From Kiloniellaceae bacterium (lineage in GTDB: Bacteria; Pseudomonadota; Alphaproteobacteria; Kiloniellales; J153), in the NCBI GenBank assembly GCA_021776135.1, contig JAJFGL010000036.1, positions 124,001 to 188,000 of the forward strand: DNA of 64,000 nt, in the 5' to 3' direction. This document shows, in pieces, positions 44,921 through 54,364 of this stretch (position 1 is the first letter of the stretch; the number at the start of each line of letters is the position of its first letter). The notes under the pieces are model-generated. The model did not search any database. It had not been told where the DNA came from and saw nothing but the letters and a program-made list of their open reading frames with translations. The position numbers and the translations under genes were made by a program.

Positions 44921-45259
44921 ACAACAAATGCCTCAAACAATCACCTTATATATGGTGACATATTAAAACACGGAGGCCAATATTAGTGAGATTCCACATT
45001 TACAGTCTCAAGAGAAAAGGGCTTATTTTTGTGATATTTTGCACACCAATCTATCAATAAGGCCATATCACGTTCGTTTTCAGACAGAGTACAATGCAAT
45101 ATTCAGCTAAGCGCGTAATTTTCCATAATATAAATTATGCGCGCTTTATTGATTGACGCACAGGTTTTGCCATTTGGCAAAAATTATGCCTGTTCAATGA
45201 ATTGTGTCAGATTTTTCGTGAATTGGATTAGCTGCGAGGCCTCTGCCCCGCCGCGCTAA
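44921..45259. other. AT-rich intergenic region with two palindromes
   Basis: This 339-bp stretch has no supportable gene. It contains an imperfect inverted repeat (AAGCGCGTAATTT at 45109-45121 against 45132-45146) and a perfect one, TTTTGCCA-TT-TGGCAAAA, at 45165-45182. The ATPase promoter should lie near 44921-45000. The palindromes lie after the FtsZ-like gene and before the ATPase gene, so they may be transcription ends or operators; neither has a convincing T-run. Confidence 0.5.
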
Positions 45260-47338
45260 TCAGGTATCGACGCCGAGTTCTTCTAGGTGCTTGGCGGCCC
45301 ATTCGTGGCCGCGGGCGGCGGAGCGGCGGAACCAGCGGACGGCTTCGTCCATGTCTTTTTCAACGCCCCAACCGTTTTCGAACATCTGGCCCATGTTGTA
45401 TTCGGCGTAGCTATCGTATTTCGACGCCGCCAATTCGAACCAGCGTATCGCTTCCTCGTGGCTTTGCGGCACGCCCCAGCCTTGCCGGTACATATAGCCG
45501 ATATCGTTCATGGCGTTGACATAGCCTTGGTCGGCCGCCTTGCGGTACCACTTGACGGCTTCGGCGTGATCGACCTCGACCCCCTCGCCTTTCTCGTACA
45601 TCCAGCCGACCCGGTTCTGCGCCCCCGGATGGCCGGATTTCGCCGCTTCGATGTAGGATTTCAGCGCCAGTTCAAGATCCTTGGCCTCCCCTTGGCCATG
45701 ATAGTAGCGGTCCGCTTTCGCGAACAAATCCTCGGGTTCGCCGCCGGAACCGCTGGAAATCCAGGAAAAGAAGCCGCCGGATTTCTTCGCTTTTCCCTCC
45801 GGCCCGGACGCCGCGCCGCCCGGGGCTTCGCCTTGGGCTCCCACCGGAGCCTCCGGGATTTTCTGGAAGGTCCCAGCCGGGGTATCGAGAACCAACGCCG
45901 GTTTGACCGGCGCGCTATCGTCTTGGCCGGGCGCCGCCGCATCCTTCGCTTCGCCGCTGTCCGTGACCTGCCCGGTCTTGGAGTCTAGGTCTTCGCCGCG
46001 CTTCGGCTTGCTCTCCTGTCCCGGCCAAACCCGAAGTTCGTCTTGCGCGTCCGCTTGCCCGGTTTCGGCCCCCCCGTCCGTGGCCAAGACGGGCGGCGCG
46101 GACGCTTGGATCGGCATGGCGGCGGCGCCCGGCGTTTCCGTGTCCTTGGGCTCGCGCGCACGGGCCCGGAAAGGAAATACGGGGGCCGATGCCCGGCGCG
46201 GCGGCGCGCTCTCCCGATCCCGGTCATGGGGGACGGTTTCGTTTTCGCCGGCTGCCGCATCCTCCTCGGCCCCGGCCGCTGCTGTAATATCGCGCGCGCC
46301 CTCCTCGGCCCGCTCCGAATACAGGCTGACGATCGGACGCTTGGAGCGGTCATCGCGCGCCGGTAGCTCGCCGGCGTCGATTCCGGCCGCGACCAGGGCC
46401 ACGCGCATACGCCCGGACATGTTCTCATTGAAGGTCGAGCCGAAAATAATATTGGCGTCCGCATCGACCTCGTCGCGGATACGGTTCGCCGCCTGGTCGA
46501 TCTCGAACAGAGTCAAATCCATGCCGCCGGTGATATTGATCAGGACCCCGCGCGCGCCCTTCATGGAAATATCGTCTAGCAGAGGGTTGGATATGGCGGC
46601 CTCCGCCGCCTCCAGGGCCCGGTTTTCGCCCTCGGCCTCGCCGCTGCCCATGATGGCCTTGCCCATTTCGGTCATCACGGCGCGCACATCGGCGAAATCC
46701 AGATTGATAAGACCCGGCGTCACCATGAGGTCGGTCACCCCGCGAACCCCCGCGTGCAGCACGTCGTCGGCCATCTTGAAGGCGTCGGCGAAGGTGGTCC
46801 GCTCATTGGCGACGCGGAATAGGTTCTGGTTCGGAATCACGATCAGGGTATCGACGTGATCCGCCATTTCCTCGATTCCGGCCTCGGCCAGGTCCATGCG
46901 CCGGGTGCCTTCGAAATGGAACGGCTTGGTCACCACGCCGACAGTCAGAACGCCGGCCTCGCGCGCCGCCTTGGCGATGACCGGCGCGCTGCCGGTGCCG
47001 GTGCCGCCACCCATGCCGGCGGTGATGAACACCATGTTCGCGTCCCCGATCGCGCGCAAAATTTCCGATTGCGATTCCTCGGCAGCGGCGCGGCCGATAT
47101 CGGGCCGGGAACCGGCGCCCAAGCCTTGGGTTAGGGTAACCCCCATTTGAATCCGGTTCTGACTGAGCGAGGTAGCCAAGGCCTGGGCATCGGTATTCGC
47201 GGCCGCGAATTCGACCCCGGCTAGCTTGGCGCCGATCATGTTATTGACGGCGTTGCCGCCCGCCCCGCCGACGCCGATAACGACAATACGCGGTCCCGCC
47301 GCTAAGTCCGGTGCCGGGCCGTCAGGCATGTCCGTCAT
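45260..47338 (-). CDS. FtsZ GTPase fused to C-terminal Sel1 repeats
   Basis: A 692-residue protein in three parts. Residues about 15-325 are a complete FtsZ core: [18 protein letters not shown] near 18, NTDAQAL near 48, the tubulin signature [12 protein letters not shown] near 108-119, and the T7 loop [15 protein letters not shown] near 208. Residues about 326-530 are a low-complexity acidic/proline-rich linker. Residues about 535-690 hold four Sel1-like repeats ([60 protein letters not shown]). The normal FtsZ C-terminal peptide (D-x-P-x-F-L type) that binds FtsA is absent. ATG 47338 is chosen over the in-frame extension to 47440. No division genes are nearby, so it is likely a second, specialised FtsZ. 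Confidence 0.93.
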   Translation of the reverse strand: MTDMPDGPAPDLAAGPRIVVIGVGGAGGNAVNNMIGAKLAGVEFAAANTDAQALATSLSQNRIQMGVTLTQGLGAGSRPDIGRAAAEESQSEILRAIGDANMVFITAGMGGGTGTGSAPVIAKAAREAGVLTVGVVTKPFHFEGTRRMDLAEAGIEEMADHVDTLIVIPNQNLFRVANERTTFADAFKMADDVLHAGVRGVTDLMVTPGLINLDFADVRAVMTEMGKAIMGSGEAEGENRALEAAEAAISNPLLDDISMKGARGVLINITGGMDLTLFEIDQAANRIRDEVDADANIIFGSTFNENMSGRMRVALVAAGIDAGELPARDDRSKRPIVSLYSERAEEGARDITAAAGAEEDAAAGENETVPHDRDRESAPPRRASAPVFPFRARAREPKDTETPGAAAMPIQASAPPVLATDGGAETGQADAQDELRVWPGQESKPKRGEDLDSKTGQVTDSGEAKDAAAPGQDDSAPVKPALVLDTPAGTFQKIPEAPVGAQGEAPGGAASGPEGKAKKSGGFFSWISSGSGGEPEDLFAKADRYYHGQGEAKDLELALKSYIEAAKSGHPGAQNRVGWMYEKGEGVEVDHAEAVKWYRKAADQGYVNAMNDIGYMYRQGWGVPQSHEEAIRWFELAASKYDSYAEYNMGQMFENGWGVEKDMDEAVRWFRRSAARGHEWAAKHLEELGVDT

Positions 47339-47508
47339 GCGAAAATCCCATGAAATCCCGCGCGATTCGTTCGATGACTGAATGCGGCGGAGCCTAAAGT
47401 GTCTGATTCGGGCGCGCAACCTCTTCCCTAAGACTCCCATGGCCGGTTGCAGGGCATGGAACGGCCCTGCTTGGCGGTCACTTTCCGCTCATATATGCTC
47501 TTATCCCT

Positions 47509-48336
47509 ATGGACGAAACGCCCCCCCCACACCCGCGCGGCGATCCCATGGCGGCCTTGCGCGTCATCATGGCGCGCTTGCGCGATCCCAAGAACGGCTG
47601 CCCTTGGGATGTCGAGCAAACTTTCGCCAGCATCGCGCCCTATACCATCGAGGAAGCCTATGAAGTCGCCGACGCCATCGCCCAAGGCGATCTCCCGGCG
47701 CTCAAGGAAGAACTTGGCGATCTGCTTCTTCAAGTGGTCTTTCACGCCCGCATGGCCGAGGAGGCGGGCGCTTTCGATTTCGATGCCGTGGCGGCGGCCA
47801 TAGGCGACAAAATGCTGCGCCGCCACCCCCATGTCTTCGGCGGCGGCAAGGTCGAGAACACCGCCGCCCAGAGCCAAGCCTGGGAAGACCACAAGTCGGT
47901 GGAACGCCGCGCCAAGGCGGCGGCGGATGGCCGGACGCCGAGTGTCCTGGATGGGGTGGCGCTGGGCCTTCCGGCCTTGTCGCGGGCGCTGAAGCTGCAA
48001 AAACGCGCGGCGCGGGTCGGCTTCGATTGGCCCGAGGCCGTTCAAGTCCTGGACAAGATCGAGGAGGAAATCGGCGAACTCCGGGCCGAAATAGAAGCCG
48101 GCGCCGGGCGCGAACGCCTGGAGGACGAACTTGGCGATATTCTTTTCGCGGCCGCGAACCTGGCCCGCCATTTCGGCATCGATCCCGAAGCGGCCTTACG
48201 CGGAACCAACGATAAATTCACCCGCCGCTTTCACGCGGTCGAGGACCATTTCGGCGGCCAGGGGCAAGGTTTGACTCGGGCTTCCCTCGAAGACATGGAG
48301 TCCGCCTGGCAAGCCGCCAAGGCGGGCGAAACTTAA
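47509..48336 (+). CDS. mazG: Nucleoside triphosphate pyrophosphohydrolase MazG
   Basis: A 275-residue enzyme that hydrolyses (d)NTPs to monophosphates and pyrophosphate. It has two MazG domains: the first with NGCPWDVEQTFASIAPYTIE and EEAYEVADAI...LKEELGDLLLQVVFHARMAE near residues 28-85, the second with LDKIEEEIGELRAEIEAG and LEDELGDILFAAANLARHFG near 182-225; both show the ExxE...ExxD metal pattern. It is divergent from the FtsZ-Sel1 gene and followed by ydbH. Confidence 0.95.
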   Translation: MDETPPPHPRGDPMAALRVIMARLRDPKNGCPWDVEQTFASIAPYTIEEAYEVADAIAQGDLPALKEELGDLLLQVVFHARMAEEAGAFDFDAVAAAIGDKMLRRHPHVFGGGKVENTAAQSQAWEDHKSVERRAKAAADGRTPSVLDGVALGLPALSRALKLQKRAARVGFDWPEAVQVLDKIEEEIGELRAEIEAGAGRERLEDELGDILFAAANLARHFGIDPEAALRGTNDKFTRRFHAVEDHFGGQGQGLTRASLEDMESAWQAAKAGET

Positions 48337-48350
48337 AGTCCCGCGATGCC

Positions 48351-50948
48351 ATGAAACGCGCAAGTAAGCTCGGCCTTTGGATAAGCGGCCTCGCGCTTAC
48401 TTCGCTCGCCCTGGTCCTGGTTTACCGCGCGCCAATCCTGGAATCCCTTCTGAACGCCGCCTTGACCTACCGGGAGGTTCCCGGCGCCTTAAGCGTTGAA
48501 AGCGTGTCCTTGAACCGCACCGCGATCGCGGACGTTTCTCTCGGTGCGGCGGATGAGGTCCAGGTTGAAAGGGTCACCCTGACCTACGGCCTGCCCGGCT
48601 TGCTTGCCGGCCGCCTTCAAGGCCTGGCCGTGGACGGCCTGCGGCTGAAGCTCGATCTGCGCGACGGCGCGCCGCCCCTGGGCAGCCTCCAAAACCTGGC
48701 GGCGGGCGGCGATGGCGGCGACGCGCAAGCGGTCCCCGCCCTGCCCCCGATAACCCTGCGCAACGCGCGAGTCGAAGCCTGGACGCCCCTGGGTCCCATC
48801 GCCGGGCGCGTCGAGGGGACGTTAAATCCCGGCGCGGAAGGCGGCTTCGACGCGACGCTGCGATTCGATCTTCAAGGTGAAGCGGGCCGCCTGCGCGGAA
48901 TGATGACGGCCACTCAAGCCGCCGAGGGGTCTTCGCGGGCGCGCTTCGATCTGGCGGACGGGGCGATCAACCTGCCCGGCGCCGAGTTGCGCGGGCTTCA
49001 GGGCGATGGCTCATTCTCTCTGTTGGGGAGCACGATCGAGACGGCTCAACTTGACCTGACCCTTGGCGAAGTCGCCGTGCCGGGCGCCTCGTTCGAGCAA
49101 GCCCGCGTGGCATTGAACCTGGCTGGCGAACGCCTAGAAATCGACGCCGGACTGGCGAGCGCCGACGGCCACTTCGCGGTCATCGCCAAGGCCGACCTGA
49201 GCGATTTTCCGGCCCATCCCAAGGGACGCATAAACCTCGACGCGGAGATCGGCGTGCAAGCGGTTCTGTGGCCGCTGCTGGACATCCCGCCCCCGTCCAA
49301 GGGCCGCGCGGTCCTGGCCATGACCCTGGAGGGCCGTCTGCCGCCCATGGAACTTTTAATCGGCGGCGAAACCGATCCGCTGACGGCGCTGAAGCCGGAG
49401 GATTTCACCGGCCAGGCCAGCTTGCGTTTGGACGGGATAGACTATCCCGGTCTGGTCAAGGGCCTGGCGGGCGAGCTTCGCCTGGCCGCGCGGCCGGGCC
49501 CGGATTTTCCCAAAGCTCTAGCGGCCGATGTAGCGCTGGACCTGCGGGCCGCCCGCCTAACTTGGGACGATACCCAGGCCCGGAAGATCGCGATCTCGCA
49601 CAAGGTGAAGCTCGATGTCTCGGACCTGAAAATAACCGTCACCTCAAACGATATTGGCGCTATTTCCATTGGAAACCTGGACATGGCAAGGGCGATCGAA
49701 GCCCGCATCGCGAAAGTCTCGCTCACGGCGGCGCGCGGCGCGGCCATAAGCGCCGCCGGGTCGGTCGCGCTCACCGATGGATCGTTCACCGTGCCGGCTT
49801 ACGATGTAACGGTCGAAGGTTTGAACGCGACCGTCGAGAAAACTAAGACCGGCGATATCGGCCTGGCTTTCAAGCTCGATACCTTGCGCCATCCGGCGGT
49901 TGCGCCGATTCGCCTGCAAGGCGAGGCGCGGAAATCCGGAGACGTCCTTACGTTCCGGGTAAGGGGGCACGGCCCGGACGGCCTCGGCGCCGTGAAGATG
50001 ACCGGGCGGCATCATGTCTCCAAGGGCACGGGCGCGGCGCGAATCGGCCTTGTCCCCCTGACCTTCGTGCCCGGAAGCGCGCAACCGCGAGACCTGTTCC
50101 CGGCCCTCGCCGATCTTAGCAAGGTCGAGGGCACGGTACGCGGCGAGGCCGACGTGACCTGGGCACGGGCGGGCGTTACCGGTAGCGCGGCGCTGAAAAT
50201 CGAAGATCTGTCCTTGGAAAGCGCCGCGGCGCGGATCGAGGGCTTAGCGCTGGATCTGGCCCTGAATGAAATCCAACCGCCGGGCAGCCTCCCCGGACAA
50301 GTCCTGCGTATGCGCCGGCTAGACCCCGGCATTCCAATCGACGACCTCACCGTCCACTTTCAAGTCCTGGCCGGGGACACCCCCGCCATCGCGGTGGCGC
50401 GCGCGGGCCTGCGCCTGGCCGGCGGCCGCTTCGGCCTGGCCGATGTCGTGGTGGACCCGGCCCAGCGGCGGCAAGACCTGCCGGTCACGGTCGAAGACCT
50501 CGACCTCGCCGAGGTCTTTTCCTTGCTGGGGATCGAGGGGCTATCGGGCGATGGGCGCCTATCCGGGACCATTCCCCTGGCGGTTACCGATGGTATACCG
50601 CGTATAGAGGGCGGCCACCTCAGCGCGCGGGAACCGGGCATCTTGCGGATAAAATCGGACTACGCCAATGAAGCCCTGGCATCGGCGGGCGAATCCGCGG
50701 AACTGCTGCTTTCGGCCCTGGAGGATTTTCACTACGAGGAGTTGAATTTAGCCATCGATCAGCCCTCGGAAGACTTGGCGACGATCGGTCTTAGCTTGCT
50801 GGGAATGAATCCGGCGGTCCTGGACGGCCACCCGTTCCGCTTCAACGTCAATCTGGAGACCGACCCGCGCCGGTTGCTCAAGACCCTGCAGGAAGCCTTC
50901 CGAATTTCCAAGCGCGCCATCGGCCAGATGTGGATGTTTGGACCCTAG
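48351..50948 (+). CDS. ydbH: YdbH-family (AsmA-like) intermembrane lipid transport protein
   Basis: An 865-residue protein with one N-terminal membrane helix (LWISGLALTSLALVLVYRAP) and a long repetitive beta-rich body, as in AsmA-like bridge proteins. The body has AsmA/DUF3971-like stretches, and the C-terminal dicarboxylate-type region GHLSAREPGILRIKSDYANE, LLSALEDFHYEELNLAIDQP and LGMNPAVLDGHPFRFNVNLE is typical of YdbH. In E. coli YdbH, with TamB and YhdP, moves phospholipids to the outer membrane. The call is strengthened by the ynbE- and ydbL-type genes that follow directly. Confidence 0.9.
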   Translation: MKRASKLGLWISGLALTSLALVLVYRAPILESLLNAALTYREVPGALSVESVSLNRTAIADVSLGAADEVQVERVTLTYGLPGLLAGRLQGLAVDGLRLKLDLRDGAPPLGSLQNLAAGGDGGDAQAVPALPPITLRNARVEAWTPLGPIAGRVEGTLNPGAEGGFDATLRFDLQGEAGRLRGMMTATQAAEGSSRARFDLADGAINLPGAELRGLQGDGSFSLLGSTIETAQLDLTLGEVAVPGASFEQARVALNLAGERLEIDAGLASADGHFAVIAKADLSDFPAHPKGRINLDAEIGVQAVLWPLLDIPPPSKGRAVLAMTLEGRLPPMELLIGGETDPLTALKPEDFTGQASLRLDGIDYPGLVKGLAGELRLAARPGPDFPKALAADVALDLRAARLTWDDTQARKIAISHKVKLDVSDLKITVTSNDIGAISIGNLDMARAIEARIAKVSLTAARGAAISAAGSVALTDGSFTVPAYDVTVEGLNATVEKTKTGDIGLAFKLDTLRHPAVAPIRLQGEARKSGDVLTFRVRGHGPDGLGAVKMTGRHHVSKGTGAARIGLVPLTFVPGSAQPRDLFPALADLSKVEGTVRGEADVTWARAGVTGSAALKIEDLSLESAAARIEGLALDLALNEIQPPGSLPGQVLRMRRLDPGIPIDDLTVHFQVLAGDTPAIAVARAGLRLAGGRFGLADVVVDPAQRRQDLPVTVEDLDLAEVFSLLGIEGLSGDGRLSGTIPLAVTDGIPRIEGGHLSAREPGILRIKSDYANEALASAGESAELLLSALEDFHYEELNLAIDQPSEDLATIGLSLLGMNPAVLDGHPFRFNVNLETDPRRLLKTLQEAFRISKRAIGQMWMFGP

Positions 50949-50985
50949 GGCGCGTATATGCTTTTATATAGCGAGCGATACAACC

Positions 50986-51219
50986 ATGGACAATTCAGGG
51001 GTGCGGGCCGTGAAAGAAACAACCCTAGGAGGCCCTTTCCTGGGCATTTACCTCATTTCGGCCGCCCTGGCGCTGGGCGCCTGCCAACCGACGGTGAAGC
51101 TCGAGGCGCCGCGCGAGCCCATTACAATCAACCTGAATATCAAGCTGGACGCCGACGTGCGGATCAAGCTCGAGAAGCAGGCGGAAGACGATATTAAAGC
51201 CAATCCGGATATTTTCTAG
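50986..51219 (+). CDS. ynbE: YnbE-family lipoprotein
   Basis: A 77-residue lipoprotein. The signal ends in a lipobox-like ALALGAC; the mature part QPTVKLEAPREPITINLNIK and LDADVRIKLEKQAEDDIKAN matches YnbE, the outer-membrane lipoprotein partner of YdbH in E. coli. ATG 50986 is used; GTG 51010, which has CAGGGG upstream, is an alternative start. It lies between ydbH and ydbL on the same strand. Confidence 0.85.
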   Translation: MDNSGVRAVKETTLGGPFLGIYLISAALALGACQPTVKLEAPREPITINLNIKLDADVRIKLEKQAEDDIKANPDIF

Positions 51220-51244
51220 TCTGACGCTTCACGGGAGACCCAGC

Positions 51245-51583
51245 ATGTTGCACCGTTTATTCCGCCTTTTACAGCCTTTGGCCCTGGCCCTGGCCGTGGT
51301 CGCTGCCATGTCCGGCGCCGCGCAGGCCCAGTCCCTGGACGCGCTGCGCGCTTCGGGCGCCGTTGGCGAAAGGTTCGACGGCCTCCTTGCCGCGCGCGAC
51401 GCTAGCGCCAAGGCCTACGTCGATAAGGTCAACGCGCAAAGGCGTCAGCTATACGCCAAGAGCTCCAAGGCCCAGGGCATCGCCGCCGATCAGGTCGGGC
51501 AGGTCTATGCCCAGAAAATCATGGCCGGCGTGGCGCCGGGAACTTGGCTCTTGAAGCCTGACGGAAGCTGGGTCCAGAAGTAA
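51245..51583 (+). CDS. ydbL: YdbL-family (DUF1318) periplasmic protein
   Basis: A 112-residue exported protein with a signal peptide (LALALAVVAAMSGAAQA) and the DUF1318 domain: LDALRASGAVGERFDGLLAA near residue 31, VNAQRRQLYAKSSKAQGIAA near 62 and the ending PGTWLLKPDGSWVQK. In E. coli YdbL acts with YnbE and YdbH, probably to control the YdbH-YnbE bridge. GGGAGA is found just upstream of the ATG. It completes the three-gene operon. Confidence 0.9.
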   Translation: MLHRLFRLLQPLALALAVVAAMSGAAQAQSLDALRASGAVGERFDGLLAARDASAKAYVDKVNAQRRQLYAKSSKAQGIAADQVGQVYAQKIMAGVAPGTWLLKPDGSWVQK

Positions 51584-51622
51584 CGCCGGCACTGAATTAT
51601 TGACCTTCTTGGAACCCGGACC

Positions 51623-52546
51623 ATGAGCGCCGCGCGGAACTTGCCTGCCTCTCCAAACGAGGCCATGAAGCTCTTGAGCGACGGCGCCTATGTCGCCGAG
51701 CGCAGTTTGGCGACGGTTCTGTTCCTGGCTCTCAAGCAGCACCGCCCGCTGTTCCTGGAGGGCGAGGCCGGGGTCGGCAAGACAGAGATCGCCAAGGTTC
51801 TGGCCGAAACCCTGGGCCGCCGCCTTCTGCGCTTGCAGTGCTATGAGGGCCTGGACGTCAGCGCCGCCGTTTATGAATGGAACTACCCACGCCAGATGAT
51901 CGAAATCCGGGTTACCGAGGCGGCGGGCGACCGCGACCGGGAAACCCTGGCCAGCGACATCTTCGACGAAAAATTCCTGATCGAGCGGCCGCTGCTGCAA
52001 GCGCTACGTCCGGGGCTGGAGGGCCCGCCGGTCCTGCTCATCGACGAATTGGACCGCAGCGACGAGCCCTTCGAGGCCTTCCTGCTGGAGGTTCTGTCCG
52101 ATTACCAGGTGACGATCCCGGAACTCGGCACCATCGCGGCGCCGGAGCCGCCCATCGTCATCGTCACTTCGAATCGCACCCGGGAAATCCACGATGCCTT
52201 GAAGCGCCGCTGCTTCTATCACTGGCTCGACTACCCCAACGCCGCGCGCGAGTTGGAAATCCTGCGCTTGAAAGCACCGGGCGCGCCCGAGGCTCTTGCG
52301 CAAGAGGTCGTGGCCTTCGTGCAGGAACTCCGCAAGGCAGACCTCTTCAAGCTGCCCGGCATCGCCGAAACCATCGATTGGGCAGACGCCCTGACCCAGC
52401 TCGACAAGATCGCCCTCGATCCGGAAACCATCGACACGACCCTGGGCGTGTTGCTGAAATACCAAGACGACATCGCCCGCATCCGCGGCAGCGAAGCGGC
52501 TAAAATCCTCGACGAGGTCAAGCACGCCGCCGCGCGCGGTGGCTAG
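51623..52546 (+). CDS. MoxR/CoxD-type AAA+ ATPase
   Basis: A 307-residue AAA+ protein of the MoxR group. It has Walker A EGEAGVGKTEIAKVLAETLG near residue 51, QCYEGLDVSAAVYEWNYPRQ near 76, Walker B VLLIDELDRSDEPFEAFLLE near 138, sensor IVIVTSNRTREIHDALKRRC near 178. In the cox (CO dehydrogenase) and related clusters CoxD works with the VWA protein CoxE to mature the Mo-Cu site. A CoxE-like gene follows two genes later, so this role is likely. Confidence 0.92.
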   Translation: MSAARNLPASPNEAMKLLSDGAYVAERSLATVLFLALKQHRPLFLEGEAGVGKTEIAKVLAETLGRRLLRLQCYEGLDVSAAVYEWNYPRQMIEIRVTEAAGDRDRETLASDIFDEKFLIERPLLQALRPGLEGPPVLLIDELDRSDEPFEAFLLEVLSDYQVTIPELGTIAAPEPPIVIVTSNRTREIHDALKRRCFYHWLDYPNAARELEILRLKAPGAPEALAQEVVAFVQELRKADLFKLPGIAETIDWADALTQLDKIALDPETIDTTLGVLLKYQDDIARIRGSEAAKILDEVKHAAARGG

Positions 52547-52557
52547 GAGAATCGCTC

Positions 52558-52992
52558 ATGGAACAAAGGTTGAGCATAGTCAGCCTGGGTGTCGCCGATC
52601 TGGCCGCGAGCCGCCGCTTTTACGAGCAGGGTTTAGGGTGGAAGGTTTCAGGCGCAAGTAACGATTCGATCGTGTTCATGGATCTGGGCGGCGTTATCTT
52701 AGGTCTCTATGGCCGCGACGCCTTGGCCGACGATATGAAGCTACCTCATGGCAAAGCGGGCGGCTTTGGCGGTTTCTCTCTCGCCCACAACGTCCGCGCA
52801 AAAGAAGAGGTCGACCGGGTGCTGGAGGATGCGGCCAAGGCCGGGGCCAGGATATTGAAACCGGCCGAGGAGGTCTTCTGGGGCGGTTATTCCGGCTACT
52901 TCGCGGACCCCGACGGCCACCCCTGGGAGGTCGCCTGGAACCCCTTCTTCCCCTTGCGCGATGATGGCCGCGTTGAACTGCCGCCCCAGTAA
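52558..52992 (+). CDS. VOC-family (glyoxalase-like) protein
   Basis: A 144-residue vicinal-oxygen-chelate fold protein with two repeats: RLSIVSLGVADLAASRRFYE and GLGWKVSGASNDSIVFMDLG in the first, and FSLAHNVRAKEEVDRVLEDA with YFADPDGHPWEVAWNPFFPL in the second. The family includes glyoxalases, dioxygenases and binding proteins. It lies inside the CoxD-CoxE operon, 11 bases after coxD, but no shared function is known to me. Confidence 0.88.
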   Translation: MEQRLSIVSLGVADLAASRRFYEQGLGWKVSGASNDSIVFMDLGGVILGLYGRDALADDMKLPHGKAGGFGGFSLAHNVRAKEEVDRVLEDAAKAGARILKPAEEVFWGGYSGYFADPDGHPWEVAWNPFFPLRDDGRVELPPQ

Positions 52993-53000
52993 TTTTTTTT

Positions 53001-53087
53001 AACCACGAAGACACAAAGAAGCCGCTAAGAAGAATTCTTTAATCCATAACTTCGCGGCTTCTTTGTGTCTTTGTGCCTTCGTGGTGA
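53001..53087. repeat. Imperfect palindromic dispersed-type repeat
   Basis: The left arm ACCACGAAGACACAAAGAAG (53002-53021, continuing to 53025) is matched on the other strand by the right arm ending at 53085, which has an extra block of nine bases. The 80-bp hairpin lies between the VOC and CoxE genes. Repeats built on CACGAAGACACAAAG are known to me from many genomes, where they are often mis-translated as small proteins starting TTKAQRHKE. It may also serve as a transcript end, since a T8 run precedes it. Confidence 0.8.
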
Positions 53088-53131
53088 TTCTCTTGCTATA
53101 GTTACATAAGACCGCCCGCAGGAGCCTGAAA

Positions 53132-54364
53132 TTGAGCGCCGCAGCGAACACCCCGCCCATGGCCGGGCGCATGGCCGAGAACATCATGCACTTCGCCCGA
53201 ACCCTGCGCGCCGCCGGCCTGCCGGTCGGGCCCGGCAAGGTACTGACCGCCGTGGACGCGGTCCGTGCGGTTGGCTTGCGCCGCCGCGACGATTTCTACT
53301 GGGCCCTGCACGCGGTTTTCGTCAATCGCCGCGATCAGAAGGAAGTCTTCGATCAGGCCTTCCACGTTTTCTGGCGCAACCCGCAAATCCTGGAAAAGAT
53401 GATGGGCCTGCTGCTGCCGGAGGTGCGCGCGGCGGGAAGCGAGGAACCCGAAAAAGAAAAAGAACTAAGCCGCCGGGTCGCCGAGGCGCTGAGCGCCGCC
53501 CGGGTTGAGCCGCCACAAGGCGAAGGCAAGGAAGATAGGGTCGATATCGACGCCGCCTTGACCTTTTCTTCGAAGGAACTTTTGCACGAAATGGATTTCG
53601 AAAACATGTCGGCGGAGGAGGAAGCGCGCGCCAAGGCCGCGATCGCCGCCCTGCGCCTGCCGATCCAAAACGTCGCGACCCGGCGTTTCCGTTCCGCCGC
53701 AAGCGGACGGCGGGCCGACTTGCGGGCGACCATGCGCGCGGCCTTGCGTTCCGGCAGCGACGCCATCCCCTTACGCTGGAAAACCCCGCGCCGGCGTCAT
53801 CCGCCCTTGGTGGTAATTTGCGATGTGTCCGGCTCCATGAGCCGCTATTCGCGTATGCTGCTGCACTTCATGCACGCCGTCACCTCAGACCGCGACCGGG
53901 TGCATACCTTCGTTTTCGGCACCCGCCTGACCAACATCACCCGCCACTTGCGTCACAAGGATGTCGATGTCGCCCTGGACAAGGTCGCCGATACGGTCGT
54001 CGATTGGTCCGGCGGCACCCGGATCGGGGCCTGCCTGCACGATTTCAACGCCAAGTGGTCGCGCCGGGTGCTGGGCCAGGGCGCCCTGGTGCTGTTTATT
54101 TCCGATGGCCTGGACCGGGACAACGCCGCCGACCTGGCGCGGGAGGTGGAACGCCTGCACAAGTCCTGCCGGCGCCTGATCTGGCTCAACCCGCTCTTGC
54201 GTTACGACGGTTACGAACCAAAGTCTTTAGGGGCGCGGGCCCTGGCGCCCCATGTGGACGATTTCCGCAGCGTCCATAATCTGGATAGCCTGAGCCAACT
54301 GACCCAGGTTCTGAGCCAGCCCGTGATCCGGCGCGCGGGCACGGCCATGGAGGCAAGCCTATGA
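53132..54364 (+). CDS. CoxE-like VWA-domain protein
   Basis: A 410-residue protein. The N-terminal part (FARTLRAAGLPVGPGKVLTA, FYWALHAVFVNRRDQKEVFD) is typical of CoxE, and the C-terminal VWA domain shows the metal-binding MIDAS motif VVICDVSGSMSRYSRMLLHF near residue 228, VDWSGGTRIGACLHDF near 290 and LVLFISDGLDRDN near 320. TTG 53132 is set by GGAG at 53121-53124. CoxE pairs with the CoxD AAA+ protein for maturation of molybdenum hydroxylases. It overlaps the next gene by four bases. Confidence 0.92.
   Translation: MSAAANTPPMAGRMAENIMHFARTLRAAGLPVGPGKVLTAVDAVRAVGLRRRDDFYWALHAVFVNRRDQKEVFDQAFHVFWRNPQILEKMMGLLLPEVRAAGSEEPEKEKELSRRVAEALSAARVEPPQGEGKEDRVDIDAALTFSSKELLHEMDFENMSAEEEARAKAAIAALRLPIQNVATRRFRSAASGRRADLRATMRAALRSGSDAIPLRWKTPRRRHPPLVVICDVSGSMSRYSRMLLHFMHAVTSDRDRVHTFVFGTRLTNITRHLRHKDVDVALDKVADTVVDWSGGTRIGACLHDFNAKWSRRVLGQGALVLFISDGLDRDNAADLAREVERLHKSCRRLIWLNPLLRYDGYEPKSLGARALAPHVDDFRSVHNLDSLSQLTQVLSQPVIRRAGTAMEASL

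Noticed and set aside
52999..53238. 79-codon minus-strand frame containing TTKAQRHKE
   Set aside because: This peptide is the translation of a dispersed palindromic repeat and runs antisense into the CoxE gene.
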